From assembly GCF_010686725.1 (NCBI RefSeq), contig NZ_JAAGWZ010000002.1:310001-374000 (forward strand): a DNA stretch of 64,000 nucleotides. The letters run 5' to 3'. Source of the stretch: Galbitalea soli. GTDB taxonomy: Bacteria; Actinomycetota; Actinomycetes; Actinomycetales; Microbacteriaceae. Each line of letters starts with the position of its first letter. Position 1 is the stretch's first letter. Below the pieces are notes generated by a model. It had not been told where the DNA came from. It searched no databases and saw only the letters and a list, made by a program, of their open reading frames with translations. A program made the position numbers and the translations under genes. Below are positions 45,366-56,058 of this stretch, in pieces.

Positions 45366-46332
45366 TGAAATGCGCCTCCCTCTTGTTTCCGAAGATTCCC
45401 TGCGGGCGGAAGATCACGAGCAGCATCAGGGCGATGCCGACGAGGATGAAGCGGATGGGGCCCTGCTGAATCGAGGTGATCGGCAGCAGGTGGTTGGTGA
45501 CGAGCAGGGTCAGGATTCCGTCGGTCAGCTGCAGCACGACCCAGAAGATGATCGACCCGACGATGGGCCCCAGCACCGTCGTCGCGCCACCGAGCAGGAT
45601 GATCGTGTACAGGAAGAACGTCGTCTGCGTTCCGTAGTTGTCGGGTTGCAGCGAGGTCGGGATGATCACGATCACGGTCGCGATGGCGCCCATGATCCCA
45701 CCGAGGATCAGCGACTGCATCTTGTACCAGGTGACGTTCTTGCCGAGCGAGCGGACCGCATCCTCGTCCTCACGGATGCCCTTCACGATGCGACCCCACG
45801 GGCTGCGCATGAGCTGGCGCACCAGCAGAGCGGCCAGGATGACGACCAGCCACCCGACGATGCGGATCCACAGCCCGTCGTTGGTGTAGCGCAGCACACC
45901 GAAGCCGTAACTGATGTCGGGGAGCGGATCGAGGGCGTAGAAGCCGTCGGAGGAGCCGTTGATGCCGTCCGAGCCGCCCGTGAGCGGGCTGATGTCGGGC
46001 GTTTTCACGGTGTACCGGATGATCTCCGCCGCCGCGATCGTGACGATGCTCAAATAGTCGGCGCGCAGTCGCAGCGTCGGGATTCCGAGGATGAGCGCGA
46101 AGATGACCGCGCCGACGATGCACGCCAGCAGGGCGGCCCAGAGCGGCCAGCCGAACTTCACGGTCGTGATCGCGAAGAAGTACCCGCCGACCGCCATGAA
46201 GCCGGCCTGCCCGAAGTTGAGGAGCCCGGTGAACCCGAAGTGCACCGTGAGCCCGAGGGCGGCGAGCGCGTAGCCGATGGTCTGCGGCTCGAGCAGCTGC
46301 CCGAAGGCGAGGGGGATGAAGTTGAAGTCCAT
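45358..46332 (-). CDS. livM: Branched-chain amino-acid ABC transporter permease LivM
   Basis: A 324-residue membrane protein with eight to nine hydrophobic segments. Typical LivM pieces: HFGFTGLLNFGQAGFMAVGG near the N-terminus, LRLRADYLSIVTIAAAEIIR, the coupling-helix region SPWGRIVKGIREDEDAVRSL and LRPQGIFG-like end (VIFRPQGIFG). It forms the channel with LivH. ATG 46332; 13 bp after livH. Confidence 0.95.
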   Translation of the reverse strand: MDFNFIPLAFGQLLEPQTIGYALAALGLTVHFGFTGLLNFGQAGFMAVGGYFFAITTVKFGWPLWAALLACIVGAVIFALILGIPTLRLRADYLSIVTIAAAEIIRYTVKTPDISPLTGGSDGINGSSDGFYALDPLPDISYGFGVLRYTNDGLWIRIVGWLVVILAALLVRQLMRSPWGRIVKGIREDEDAVRSLGKNVTWYKMQSLILGGIMGAIATVIVIIPTSLQPDNYGTQTTFFLYTIILLGGATTVLGPIVGSIIFWVVLQLTDGILTLLVTNHLLPITSIQQGPIRFILVGIALMLLVIFRPQGIFGNKREAHFSA

Positions 46333-46345
46333 GTCTCTGTACCCC

Positions 46346-47788
46346 TTAGCCGATCCGGTCCCGCCGGCCCAGGATTCCCTGTGGCCGGAACAGAAGAATG
46401 ACGATCATGACGAGCAGTGCCGCGACGAGCTTCATGTTCGACGGAATGAAGATCGTCGAGAGATCGACCAGCAGGCCGATGACGACGGAGCCGACGAGCG
46501 CCCCGAAGGCGGTTCCGAGGCCGCCGAGGGTGACCGAGGCGAAGATCAGCAGCAGGATGCTCGCACCGGTCTGCCAGCTGACCGGCTGGTAGTAGCCGAT
46601 CAGGGCGCCCGAGAGACCCGCGAGCGCGCCGCCGCCGATCCACACGATGCGGATGACCCGCTCGACGTTGATGCCTGACGCCGCCGCGAGCGAGCGGTTG
46701 TCGGCCACCGCCCGGGTCGCCTTGCCGATGCGGGTGCGCAGCAGCACGTAGGCGACCGCGAGGAGCACGACGATGCAGATGATCGGGCTCGACACGTCGG
46801 TGGAGCGCAGGTGCACGGGACCGAGCGTGAGGAAGGAGCTGCTGTCGCTCGGGGTCACGAGAAGGTCGGGCCCGAAGATGAACTGGAAGATGTAGCGCAG
46901 CGCGAGGGAGAGCCCGATGCTCACGATCATGAGCGGGATGAGCGCGACCCCTCGCCGTCGCAGCGGCTTCCACAGCCCCAGGTCTTGCACCCAGCCGAAC
47001 ACGCCGCCGAGGACGAACGCCGAGACGATGGCGATCGGGCCGGGAACGTGCAGGATGCCCGCCATCACGTAGCCCGTGAGGCTGCCAAAGGTCACCAGCT
47101 CACCGTGCGCGAAGTTGTTGAGGCCGGTCGTGCCGTAGATGAGGGAGACGCCGATGGAGGCGAGCGCGATCAGGAGTCCGAAGATGAGGCCGGTTGCGAC
47201 CCGGGGGAAGACCACGTCGGCGAAGCTCGTACCGCCCGAGCTGCTGCTGCTCCCGCTCGTCGAGGAGCCGGTGCTTCCCGGCGTGGGGGTCGTTCCGCCT
47301 CCGCTGCCGCCGCCCGCCGTGGTGCTCAGCAGGAAGTACGCGGGAACTCCCTGGTTGTCGGTGTCGACCTGCACCTGGCGGGGGTTGAGGCCGAGGGGCT
47401 TGCCGTCGCCCGCGGGGATGGAGGAGACATCCACGAGCACCTTGTAGGTGCCGGCCGCGGGGAGGCCGATCGTCTGGAGACCCTTGGCGTCGGTGGTGAC
47501 CACCTGGGAGAATCCGCCGGGGCCGGTGATGGTGATCTTCACTCCCGCGACGTTGCTCTTGTCGGAGAGCTTGCGCACCCAGATGCCGATGCTCTCGGCG
47601 GAGGCGCTGCCCGATGGTGCGGCGCTCGGCGTCGTCGCCGTCTGCACCCGGGCGGCGAGGTCGGCCGGCGATTCCGCTCGCGCGGAGGCCGAGCCGAGTG
47701 CCGTCAGCAGGGATGCGGTGAATGCAAGGGCCAGCAGGCCGAGAATCACGCGCACCAGCGGTGAGCGGTGGTGGAGCGCCTTCGCCAT
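46346..47788 (-). CDS. livH: LivH permease with an extra exported N-terminal domain
   Basis: A 480-residue protein from ATG 47788, preceded on its strand by GGAGGACCCAC. Unlike ordinary LivH (about 290-300 residues), it begins with a signal-peptide-like segment (10-38, ending ASARA), a beta-rich domain of about 85 residues (66-152, VRKLSDKSNVAGVKITITGP onward) resembling carboxypeptidase-regulatory or SpaA-like folds, and a Gly/Ser/Thr/Pro linker (about 158-186). The permease follows from about 188, with SLIYGTTGLNNFAHGELVTF and the end LLFRPQGILG. The frame is continuous. The domain should face outside the membrane, where it could meet LivK; that is inference. First gene of the minus-strand liv unit. 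Confidence 0.9.
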   Translation of the reverse strand: MAKALHHRSPLVRVILGLLALAFTASLLTALGSASARAESPADLAARVQTATTPSAAPSGSASAESIGIWVRKLSDKSNVAGVKITITGPGGFSQVVTTDAKGLQTIGLPAAGTYKVLVDVSSIPAGDGKPLGLNPRQVQVDTDNQGVPAYFLLSTTAGGGSGGGTTPTPGSTGSSTSGSSSSSGGTSFADVVFPRVATGLIFGLLIALASIGVSLIYGTTGLNNFAHGELVTFGSLTGYVMAGILHVPGPIAIVSAFVLGGVFGWVQDLGLWKPLRRRGVALIPLMIVSIGLSLALRYIFQFIFGPDLLVTPSDSSSFLTLGPVHLRSTDVSSPIICIVVLLAVAYVLLRTRIGKATRAVADNRSLAAASGINVERVIRIVWIGGGALAGLSGALIGYYQPVSWQTGASILLLIFASVTLGGLGTAFGALVGSVVIGLLVDLSTIFIPSNMKLVAALLVMIVILLFRPQGILGRRDRIG

Positions 47789-49535
<1,747 letters not shown>

Positions 49536-49646
49536 CGCGATCCGGGCGCGTGCGCCGTACCCCCAGTTCGCGGGCGGTCGGCGCCGCACAGCCCCGTTCT
49601 GAGGCCGCGGAAGGTCTCCGGAGCGTCGCGCGACACTGATCCCGCC

Positions 49647-49676
49647 TTGTGCCGGGACCCGCACCCCGCCTAGCGT
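49647..49676 (+). promoter_or_regulatory. Promoter of the CAP-like secreted protein gene
   Basis: TTGTGC (49647-49652), an 18-bp spacer, then TAGCGT (49671-49676), about 50 bp before the chosen start. Confidence 0.5.
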
Positions 49677-49729
49677 GGAGGGAGTGGCCCCGTCGGGGGA
49701 TCGGGCCGCGTCGTATGGGGGTACACACG

Positions 49730-50461
49730 GTGAGGCGCAACGCACTGTTCGCGGCCGCGTTCGCGGTCGTCGTCGCCATCGCTGCGCCGACCGCCGCCTC
49801 CGCGTCGTTCTCCTGGAACACCGTCGCGACCGCGCCGATCGGCGGCGGCACCATCGTGATCGCCCCCACCACCGAGACCGCCGATAAGCCGGCCGCGCCC
49901 ATCCGGCTGAACTCCCGCGCGACGGGTGACGATGCCGCCGCCACCGTGACGACCGCTCCGCGCCCCGGCTGCCCCACCGACGTGACGGGGCCTACGCGCA
50001 CGGCGCCCGCGATCCACTCCGCGGGTGGGGTGCTCGGCACCACTACCGCCGACATCGCCGCGTTCGCCGAGCGGATGAACGCCATCCGTGTCGCGAACTG
50101 TCTGGCTCCCATCCCGCTCGCCAACATCAAGTACGACGCCTGCATGGAGAAGCGGCTGTTCTGGATGGCGGAGGATCCCAGCACCGACCCCGCGAGTGCC
50201 TGGGGTCACCTCGGCTCGACCCGCTCGGACGGCGTGCCGAGCGTCGGCTGCGACGGGAACCTCGCCGGAGGCGCGGGAAACACCGGAGCCACCGTCGCGC
50301 AGAAGTGGTGGGACTCGCTCCCGCATCGCGCGACCGTCTATCGTCCCGACTTCGTCGGCAGCACCGCGCACGTGTGCATCCTGTTCGCGGCGACGCACGG
50401 CGGCCTGCCGAACGAGCCGACGAGCTTCGTGCGGGCGGCCTCCCGCTGGGTCCGCTGCTGA
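49730..50461 (+). CDS. Secreted CAP-superfamily-like protein
   Basis: A 243-residue protein from GTG 49730, with GGGGGT eight bases upstream; ATG 49715 (five codons earlier) is possible. A signal peptide (RRNALFAAAFAVVVAIAAPT) ends near ASAS at residue 25. The mature part has a Thr/Ala/Pro region, then from about residue 110 a pattern typical of bacterial CAP/SCP-like domains: FAERMNAIRVANCLAPI, a WGHLGS segment, and TVAQKWWDSLPHRATVY before a final cysteine pair. The His/Glu tetrad of active CAP proteins is not obvious. Function unknown; exported. Confidence 0.7.
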   Translation: MRRNALFAAAFAVVVAIAAPTAASASFSWNTVATAPIGGGTIVIAPTTETADKPAAPIRLNSRATGDDAAATVTTAPRPGCPTDVTGPTRTAPAIHSAGGVLGTTTADIAAFAERMNAIRVANCLAPIPLANIKYDACMEKRLFWMAEDPSTDPASAWGHLGSTRSDGVPSVGCDGNLAGGAGNTGATVAQKWWDSLPHRATVYRPDFVGSTAHVCILFAATHGGLPNEPTSFVRAASRWVRC

Positions 50462-50502
50462 GGCCTCGTCGCGTCGGCGCCCCCACTCCCACGCCCCCGG
50501 CC

Positions 50503-50508
50503 TAAAAT
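50503..50508 (+). promoter_or_regulatory. -10 box of the oxidoreductase gene
   Basis: TAAAAT (50503-50508) in a very GC-rich stretch, followed by GGGAGGAG 14 nt before ATG 50551. The -35 is weak. Confidence 0.45.
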
Positions 50509-50550
50509 GGGGGACGGCCCGCGATGATCGCGGGCGGGAGGAGCGGTGTC

Positions 50551-51537
50551 ATGGCGTCGGATATCGGTTGGGGAATTCTCGGGACGGGCGGCATCGCCCA
50601 CGCGTTCGTATCCGACCTGCAGCTCACGGGACACCGGGTCGCGGCCGTCGGCTCGCGCACGCAGGAGTCGGCCGACGCGTTCGCCGCTGAGCACGGCATC
50701 CCGACCGCCCACGGCAGCTCCCTCGACCTCGTCGACGACCCCGCCGTGGACGTCATCTACGTCGCCACGCCGCACACGGCGCACGCGGAGGGTGCCATGC
50801 AGGCGCTCGCCGCGGGCAAGCACGTGCTCGTGGAGAAGCCCTTCACGCTCAACTCGGCGCAGGCGCGCCAGGTGGTGAGCCTCGCCGAGTCCCGCGGGCT
50901 CATCGTGCTCGAGGCCATGTGGACGCGATGGCTGCCGCACATGGTGCGCGTGCGGGAGATCATCGCCGCGGGCACCCTCGGCGAGGTGCGCACGGTGATC
51001 GCCGACCACAACCAGAGCCTGCCCACCGACCCGTCGCACCGTCTGCAGAACCCGGACCTCGGCGGAGGGGCCCTGCTCGACCTCGGCGTCTACCCGGTCT
51101 CGTTCGCCTACGACGTGCTCGGCGCACCGACCAAGGTGCTCGCGATCTCCAGCCCGACCCCCACGGGCGTCGACCGGCAGACGGCGATGCTGTTCGAGTA
51201 CGCGGAGGGGCAGCAGGCGGTGCTGCACACGGCGCTCGATACGCGTGGCCCGAACCGGGCATCCATTCTGGGCACGAAGGCGCGTATCGAGATCGACGAG
51301 ACCTGGTACACGCCGACCACGTTCACGGTCTTCGGGGCCCACGACGAGGTGCTCGAGGAGTGGGACTCACCGGTGGAGGGCCGCGGCATGCAGTTCCAGG
51401 CTGCGGAGATGGAGCGACTCATCGCGGAGGGTCACGGGGAGCGGGACATCCTGCCGCCCGCGGAGTCCGTCGCGGTCATGGAGACGCTCGACGGCATCCG
51501 TCGGCAGATCGGCCTGCGCTACCCCGGCGAGGTCTAG
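50551..51537 (+). CDS. Gfo/Idh/MocA-family oxidoreductase
   Basis: A 328-residue NAD(P)-dependent dehydrogenase. The Rossmann fold starts at IGWGILGTGGIAHAFVSDL; the family signature VLVEKPFTLNSAQARQVV carries the EKP motif, and the C-terminal domain follows with GGGALLDLGVYPVSFAYDVL. Members oxidise sugars, inositol or trans-dihydrodiols, and the substrate here cannot be assigned. ATG 50551 lies after GGGAGGAG; the open frame upstream is not used. It appears to be transcribed alone. Confidence 0.9.
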   Translation: MASDIGWGILGTGGIAHAFVSDLQLTGHRVAAVGSRTQESADAFAAEHGIPTAHGSSLDLVDDPAVDVIYVATPHTAHAEGAMQALAAGKHVLVEKPFTLNSAQARQVVSLAESRGLIVLEAMWTRWLPHMVRVREIIAAGTLGEVRTVIADHNQSLPTDPSHRLQNPDLGGGALLDLGVYPVSFAYDVLGAPTKVLAISSPTPTGVDRQTAMLFEYAEGQQAVLHTALDTRGPNRASILGTKARIEIDETWYTPTTFTVFGAHDEVLEEWDSPVEGRGMQFQAAEMERLIAEGHGERDILPPAESVAVMETLDGIRRQIGLRYPGEV

Positions 51538-51546
51538 GCCGCCGGG

Positions 51547-51559
51547 TATCATGGCGTGG
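51547..51559 (+). promoter_or_regulatory. Possible leaderless promoter of dacB
   Basis: TATCAT (51547-51552) ends six bases before the second of two adjacent GTG codons (51559). Confidence 0.4.
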
Positions 51560-53025
51560 TGAGCGACCCCCGCGACATCCCGACCCGGCCCTTCAGCCAG
51601 GTGGATGCCCACCCCGCCGCCCCCGCGGGCCTCCCGTCGCGCCGCTCCGGCGTCTCGCGCGCGGCCCTGCTCTGGATCGCGGCCGCCGTCGTCTTCGTCC
51701 TGCTGGCTACGGGCGCGGTCGCGTTCGGCTACGCGAACGGACGGCAGCAGCACAGCCCGGCGCCCCTGCCCACCGGCGCCGCCGCGGCCAAGCGCGACCA
51801 ACCGGGCGACCCCGTCTCGCCGCAGCCCATCAAGACCTGCTCGATCTCCGCGCTCGCGGCCTCCAAGAATCTCGGCACCTTCTACGCCTCCGTCTACGAC
51901 GCGACCGCGAAGGCGGTGAGCTGGAGCAAGAACGCCGACGGCGCGCAGCGGCCGGGCAGCATCCAGAAGGTCATCACCGCCGCAGCCGCGATCGCCGTGC
52001 TCGGGCCCGACTACCGCATCACCACCCAGGTGCAGGACGGTGTCACGCCCGGATCGATCGTGCTCGTCGGCGCCGGAGACGTCACCCTGAGCAGACTGCC
52101 CGCGGGCCAGCAGAGCGTCTACGCGGGCGCCGCTCACATGAGCGACCTGGCCACGAAGGCGATCGCGGCCTATACCTCGGCCCACCCCGGCGTGCCGCTC
52201 ACCCAGGTGATCCTCGACTCCAGCTACTGGGATCCGACCGACAACTGGAACTCGACCTGGCCCCGCTCGGCGCAGGCCGGCGGCTCGATGTCGCTCATCA
52301 CCGCGCTCCAGGTGGACGGCGACCGCGCCGACCCGACGGTTCAGAACAGCCCGCGCAGCTCCGATCCCGTCTCCCGGGCGGGCAACGCCTTCGTCGCCGC
52401 GCTCGCCATGCCGGGCGTCACGACCACCACCGGCACCGCGGAGAACGGGGCGCCCGTCCTCGCCTCGGTCGCCTCGCAGCCCCTCAGCACCCTCGTGAAG
52501 CAGATGCTCCTCCAGAACGACAACACCCTCGCCGAGGCGCTCGCGCGCATCGTCTCGGTGAAGGAGGACAAGAGCGGCACGACCGCCTCCCTGCAGGACG
52601 CGATCACGACGGCGCTCGCCTCCTACGGCATCGACACGGCCGGCATGACGGTGGATGACGGCTCCGGTCTCAGCACCAACGACGCGGTGACCGCGAACTA
52701 CGTGACCGAGCTCATGACGCTGGTGGGCGCCCAGACGAGCGACCTCAACTACGTCTACGCGGGGCTCCCGATCGCGGGAAAGTCCGGCCGATTGCTCACC
52801 CGCTTCACCGGGCCGAACGCCGCGGTCGTCGGCAAGCTGCACGGCACGGCGGGCGGCTCACCCACCGCCTCCACCCTGACCGGCTACCTGAAAGCGAAGG
52901 ACGGCACGCTGGTCGCGTTCACCTTCTACGCCATGGGTTCCGCCGTCACGGCGTCCACGGCGACGACCGTCGACTCACTCGCGGCCGCGCTGTACGGCTG
53001 CGGCGCCAACCTCACGACCAAGTAG
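51556..53025 (+). CDS. dacB: D-alanyl-D-alanine carboxypeptidase, S13/PBP4 class
   Basis: A 489-residue protein (GTG 51556; GTG 51559 is the leaderless alternative). A proline-rich cytosolic head, one membrane anchor (about 35-57, ALLWIAAAVVFVLLATGAVA), then the peptidase. The active-site serine motif SxxK is SIQK in QRPGSIQKVITAAAA, and SxN is STN in DDGSGLSTNDAV. The third motif, normally KTG(T), reads GKLHGTAGG, an unusual form. It should trim or cleave peptidoglycan peptides outside the membrane. pncA begins 14 nt after its stop. Confidence 0.88.
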   Translation: MVSDPRDIPTRPFSQVDAHPAAPAGLPSRRSGVSRAALLWIAAAVVFVLLATGAVAFGYANGRQQHSPAPLPTGAAAAKRDQPGDPVSPQPIKTCSISALAASKNLGTFYASVYDATAKAVSWSKNADGAQRPGSIQKVITAAAAIAVLGPDYRITTQVQDGVTPGSIVLVGAGDVTLSRLPAGQQSVYAGAAHMSDLATKAIAAYTSAHPGVPLTQVILDSSYWDPTDNWNSTWPRSAQAGGSMSLITALQVDGDRADPTVQNSPRSSDPVSRAGNAFVAALAMPGVTTTTGTAENGAPVLASVASQPLSTLVKQMLLQNDNTLAEALARIVSVKEDKSGTTASLQDAITTALASYGIDTAGMTVDDGSGLSTNDAVTANYVTELMTLVGAQTSDLNYVYAGLPIAGKSGRLLTRFTGPNAAVVGKLHGTAGGSPTASTLTGYLKAKDGTLVAFTFYAMGSAVTASTATTVDSLAAALYGCGANLTTK

Positions 53026-53039
53026 GGCGGGATCCGCTG

Positions 53040-53633
53040 ATGCGCGCACTGTTCATCATCGACGTGCAGAACGACTTCACCGAGGGCGGCGCGCTCGGCG
53101 TGGACGGCGGAGCGGCGGTCGCCGCGGGGGTGACGCGCTACCTGCGCGAGCATCCCGATCGCTACGACGTCGTGTTCGCGTCGCGCGACTGGCACGACGG
53201 CGACAACGACAACGGCGGCCACTTCGCGACGGATGCGGCCCCCGACTTCGTCGACACCTGGCCGCGGCACTGCGTCTCCGGCACGCCGGGGGCCGAGTAC
53301 CACCCCGCGCTCGACCCCTCGCTCATCGACGTCCACGTGCGCAAGGGGCAGGGCAAGCCGGCCTACTCGATCTTCGAGGGCACGACCGACGACGGGATGA
53401 CCGTTCCACAGAAGCTCGACGCCCTGGGGGTCGACGCGGTCGACGTGGTCGGTATCGCGACGGACTACTGCGTGCGCGCATCCGCCCTCGACGCCCTCGA
53501 CGCCCACCGGACGGTGCGCGTGCTGCGCGACCTCGTCGCGGGCGTCGCACCCGGGTCGAGCGCGGCGGCGCTCGCCGAACTGACACAGGCGGGGGCCACC
53601 GTGACCTCCGCGGAGGAGGAAGACACCCCATGA
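53040..53633 (+). CDS. pncA: Nicotinamidase/isochorismatase-family hydrolase
   Basis: A 197-residue cysteine hydrolase. The triad is visible: D8 in FIIDVQNDFTEGG, a lysine in HVRKGQGKPAYSIF and C144 in GIATDYCVRASALDAL. The metal-site segment FASRDWHDGDNDNGGHFATD and TWPRHCVSGTPGAEY support nicotinamidase rather than isochorismatase. It deamidates nicotinamide to nicotinate for NAD salvage. Overlaps the aldehyde dehydrogenase by 4 nt. Confidence 0.92.
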   Translation: MRALFIIDVQNDFTEGGALGVDGGAAVAAGVTRYLREHPDRYDVVFASRDWHDGDNDNGGHFATDAAPDFVDTWPRHCVSGTPGAEYHPALDPSLIDVHVRKGQGKPAYSIFEGTTDDGMTVPQKLDALGVDAVDVVGIATDYCVRASALDALDAHRTVRVLRDLVAGVAPGSSAAALAELTQAGATVTSAEEEDTP

Positions 53634-55102
53634 CCGAGTCCCGCGAGGCCGCACTGCTCGAGAAGGTGCCGCACCAGCTGTTCATCGGCGGGCAGTGGCG
53701 CGACGCGACGGGAGGTCGCACCCTAGAGGTCTATGACCCCGCGACCGGGGCGTCGATCAAGACGATCGCCAACGCGAGCGTGGAGGATGCCGCCGCCGCG
53801 ATGGACGCCGCCGCCGACACCCAGGAGTCCTGGGCGCGCACGGCACCGCGAGTGCGCGGGGAGATCCTGCGTCGCGCCTTCGATCTGCTCCAGGAGCGCG
53901 CCGACGAGTTCGCCCTGCTCATGACGCTCGAGATGGGCAAGCCGCTCGCCGAAGCGCGCGGCGAGGTCGGCTACGGCGGCGAGTTCCTGCGCTGGTTCAG
54001 CGAGGAGGCCGTGCGCATCGCCGGTCGCTACGGCTCCAACCCCGAGGGCACCGGGCGGATGATCGTCACCCAGATGCCCGTCGGCCCCTCCTACCTCATC
54101 ACCCCGTGGAACTTCCCCCTCGCGATGGCGACCCGCAAGATCGCCCCCGCGCTGGCGGCGGGCTGCACGGCCATCGTCAAACCCGCGGAGCTCACCCCGC
54201 TGACGACGCTGTACTTCGCGAAGCTGCTGCAGGAGGTGGGGCTGCCGGACGGCGTGCTCGGCGTGCTCACCACCTCGACCTCGGCCGCGGTCTCGGCGCC
54301 CATCATCGCCGACCCCCGGCTGCGCAAACTGAGTTTCACGGGTTCGACGCCCGTCGGCGTGAGCCTGCTCAAGCAGGCGGCGGACGGCGTGCTCCGCACC
54401 TCGATGGAGCTCGGCGGCAACGCGCCGTTCCTGGTATTCGAGGACGCCGACCTCGACAAGGCCGTCGAGGGCGCCCTCCAGGCCAAGTTCCGCAACATCG
54501 GTCAGGCCTGCACGGCGGCCAACCGCTTCATCGTGCACGAGTCGGTCGCCGACGAGTTCGCCCGCCGGGTGACCGAGCGCGTGGCCGCGATGCGCGTGGG
54601 CCGCGGCACCGAGGAGGGGGTGACGATCGGCCCGCTCATCAACGACACGGCGGTCGACAAGGCCGTCTCGCTCGTGCAGGACGCGGTGCAGCGCGGCGCG
54701 ACCGTGCTCACCGGGGGATCGCGCGTCGCCGGCGCGGGCTCCTTCTACCAGCCCACGGTCGTCACCGGGGTGGCGGCCGGCAGCGACATCCTGCGCGAGG
54801 AGATCTTCGGGCCGGTCCTCAGCATCGTCACCTTCACCGACGAGGCCGACGCGGTCGCGAAGGCGAACGACACCGAGTACGGTCTCGTCGGCTACGTGTT
54901 CACGCGCGATTTCGCGCGCGGGCAGCGCCTCACCGAGACGCTCCAGACGGGGATGATGGGGCTCAACGTGGGCGTGCTCTCCAACGCCGCCGCACCGTTC
55001 GGCGGCGTGAAGCAGTCGGGCATCGGGCGCGAGGGCGGTCTCGAGGGCATCCACGAGTACCTGTCCACGAAGTACGTGCTCACGCCCGACCCATTCGCCT
55101 GA
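53630..55102 (+). CDS. gabD: NAD(P)-dependent succinate-semialdehyde-type dehydrogenase
   Basis: A 490-residue aldehyde dehydrogenase. Catalytic C294 lies in RNIGQACTAANRFIVHE and the general base E260 in SMELGGNAPFLVFEDADLD; cofactor binding is at LITPWNFPLAMATRKIAPAL and SFTGSTPVGVSLL. GAAPFGG-like AAPFGGVKQSGIGREGGLEG at the end is typical of the GabD class, which oxidises succinate semialdehyde in GABA breakdown. The exact aldehyde is inferred. ATG 53630 overlaps pncA; the RNA methyltransferase follows after 19 nt. Confidence 0.85.
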   Translation: MTESREAALLEKVPHQLFIGGQWRDATGGRTLEVYDPATGASIKTIANASVEDAAAAMDAAADTQESWARTAPRVRGEILRRAFDLLQERADEFALLMTLEMGKPLAEARGEVGYGGEFLRWFSEEAVRIAGRYGSNPEGTGRMIVTQMPVGPSYLITPWNFPLAMATRKIAPALAAGCTAIVKPAELTPLTTLYFAKLLQEVGLPDGVLGVLTTSTSAAVSAPIIADPRLRKLSFTGSTPVGVSLLKQAADGVLRTSMELGGNAPFLVFEDADLDKAVEGALQAKFRNIGQACTAANRFIVHESVADEFARRVTERVAAMRVGRGTEEGVTIGPLINDTAVDKAVSLVQDAVQRGATVLTGGSRVAGAGSFYQPTVVTGVAAGSDILREEIFGPVLSIVTFTDEADAVAKANDTEYGLVGYVFTRDFARGQRLTETLQTGMMGLNVGVLSNAAAPFGGVKQSGIGREGGLEGIHEYLSTKYVLTPDPFA

Positions 55103-55121
55103 TGCGTCCCGGTTCGCGCGC

Positions 55122-55931
55122 GTGACCGTCATCGAGATCACCTCGCTCGATGACCCCCGGCTGGTCGACTACGCCCACCTCACCGACGTCGCCCTCAAGA
55201 AATCGCGGGGCGCCGAGCACGGCCTCTACATCGCCGAGTCGCTCCTCGTGCTGCAGCGCGCGATCGCGGCCGGGCACCGGCCACGCTCGGTGCTCGCCCT
55301 CGGCACCTCCCGCGCCGACGCGGTGGAGGCGATCCGCGGCTTCGACGTTCCCGTTTTCTCGGGACCGCCCGAACTGCTCGAAGAGCTCACCGGGTACCTC
55401 CTGCACCGCGGTCTCATCGCCTCGATGGAGCGACCTCCGCTGCCCCCTCCCGCGGAGCTGCTCCGGGATGCCCGGCGCATCGTCATCCTCGAGGACGTCG
55501 CCGACCCCACCAACGTCGGCGCGATCTTCCGCTCGGTGGCCGCGATCGGTGCGGACGCGGTGCTGGTCACCCCGCGCTGCTCGGACCCGTTCTACCGGCG
55601 GGCGATCCGGGTGAGCATGGGGACGGTGCTGCAGGTTCCGTGGACGCGCACGGGGGAGTGGTCATCCACGCGCGCACTGCTCGCGGAGCACGGCTTCCAC
55701 GTCGCCGCCCTCGCGCTGTCGCCCGAGGCGGTGGACCTGCGCGCTTTCGCGGCCGGTGCACCCGAGCGCGTCGCGCTCGTGCTCGGGGCGGAGGGCTACG
55801 GACTCACCGCGGAGGCGATCGCCGCGGCCGACACCGTCGTGAGCATCCCGATGGCACACGGGATCGACTCGCTCAACGTCGCCGCGACGGCCGCGGTCGC
55901 GATGTGGGCGCTCGCGGGATCGCCCGGCTGA
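55122..55931 (+). CDS. SpoU/TrmH-family RNA 2'-O-methyltransferase
   Basis: A 269-residue SPOUT-class enzyme. An N-terminal substrate-binding domain (1-100, with EHGLYIAESLLVLQRAIAAG) is followed by the knotted SAM domain: motif 1 EDVADPTNVGAIFRSVAAIG, motif 2 VALVLGAEGYGLT and motif 3 IPMAHGIDSLNVAATAAVAM. It methylates a ribose in tRNA or 23S rRNA; which one cannot be told. GTG 55122. Convergent with the ABC exporter across a 15-bp repeat array. Confidence 0.9.
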   Translation: MTVIEITSLDDPRLVDYAHLTDVALKKSRGAEHGLYIAESLLVLQRAIAAGHRPRSVLALGTSRADAVEAIRGFDVPVFSGPPELLEELTGYLLHRGLIASMERPPLPPPAELLRDARRIVILEDVADPTNVGAIFRSVAAIGADAVLVTPRCSDPFYRRAIRVSMGTVLQVPWTRTGEWSSTRALLAEHGFHVAALALSPEAVDLRAFAAGAPERVALVLGAEGYGLTAEAIAAADTVVSIPMAHGIDSLNVAATAAVAMWALAGSPG

Positions 55932-55953
55932 GCCCGCCCGCTTCGCGCCCGAC

Positions 55954-56058
55954 CCCCGGCCCGCGCGTCCCCGGCCCGCGCATCCCGGGCCCGCGCAACC
56001 TGGGCCCGCGCATCCTGGGACCGCGCACCCCGGGCCCGCGCGACCTGAGCCCGCCCGC
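55954..56058. repeat. 15-bp tandem repeat between convergent genes
   Basis: Seven copies of a degenerate 15-bp unit (CCCGGGCCCGCGCAT type) fill the 127-bp gap between the RNA methyltransferase stop and the exporter stop. Each unit contains a GGGCCC or GGCCCG palindrome core. Read in one frame they would encode PGPRI-like pentapeptides, but no start or gene is supported. Confidence 0.85.
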
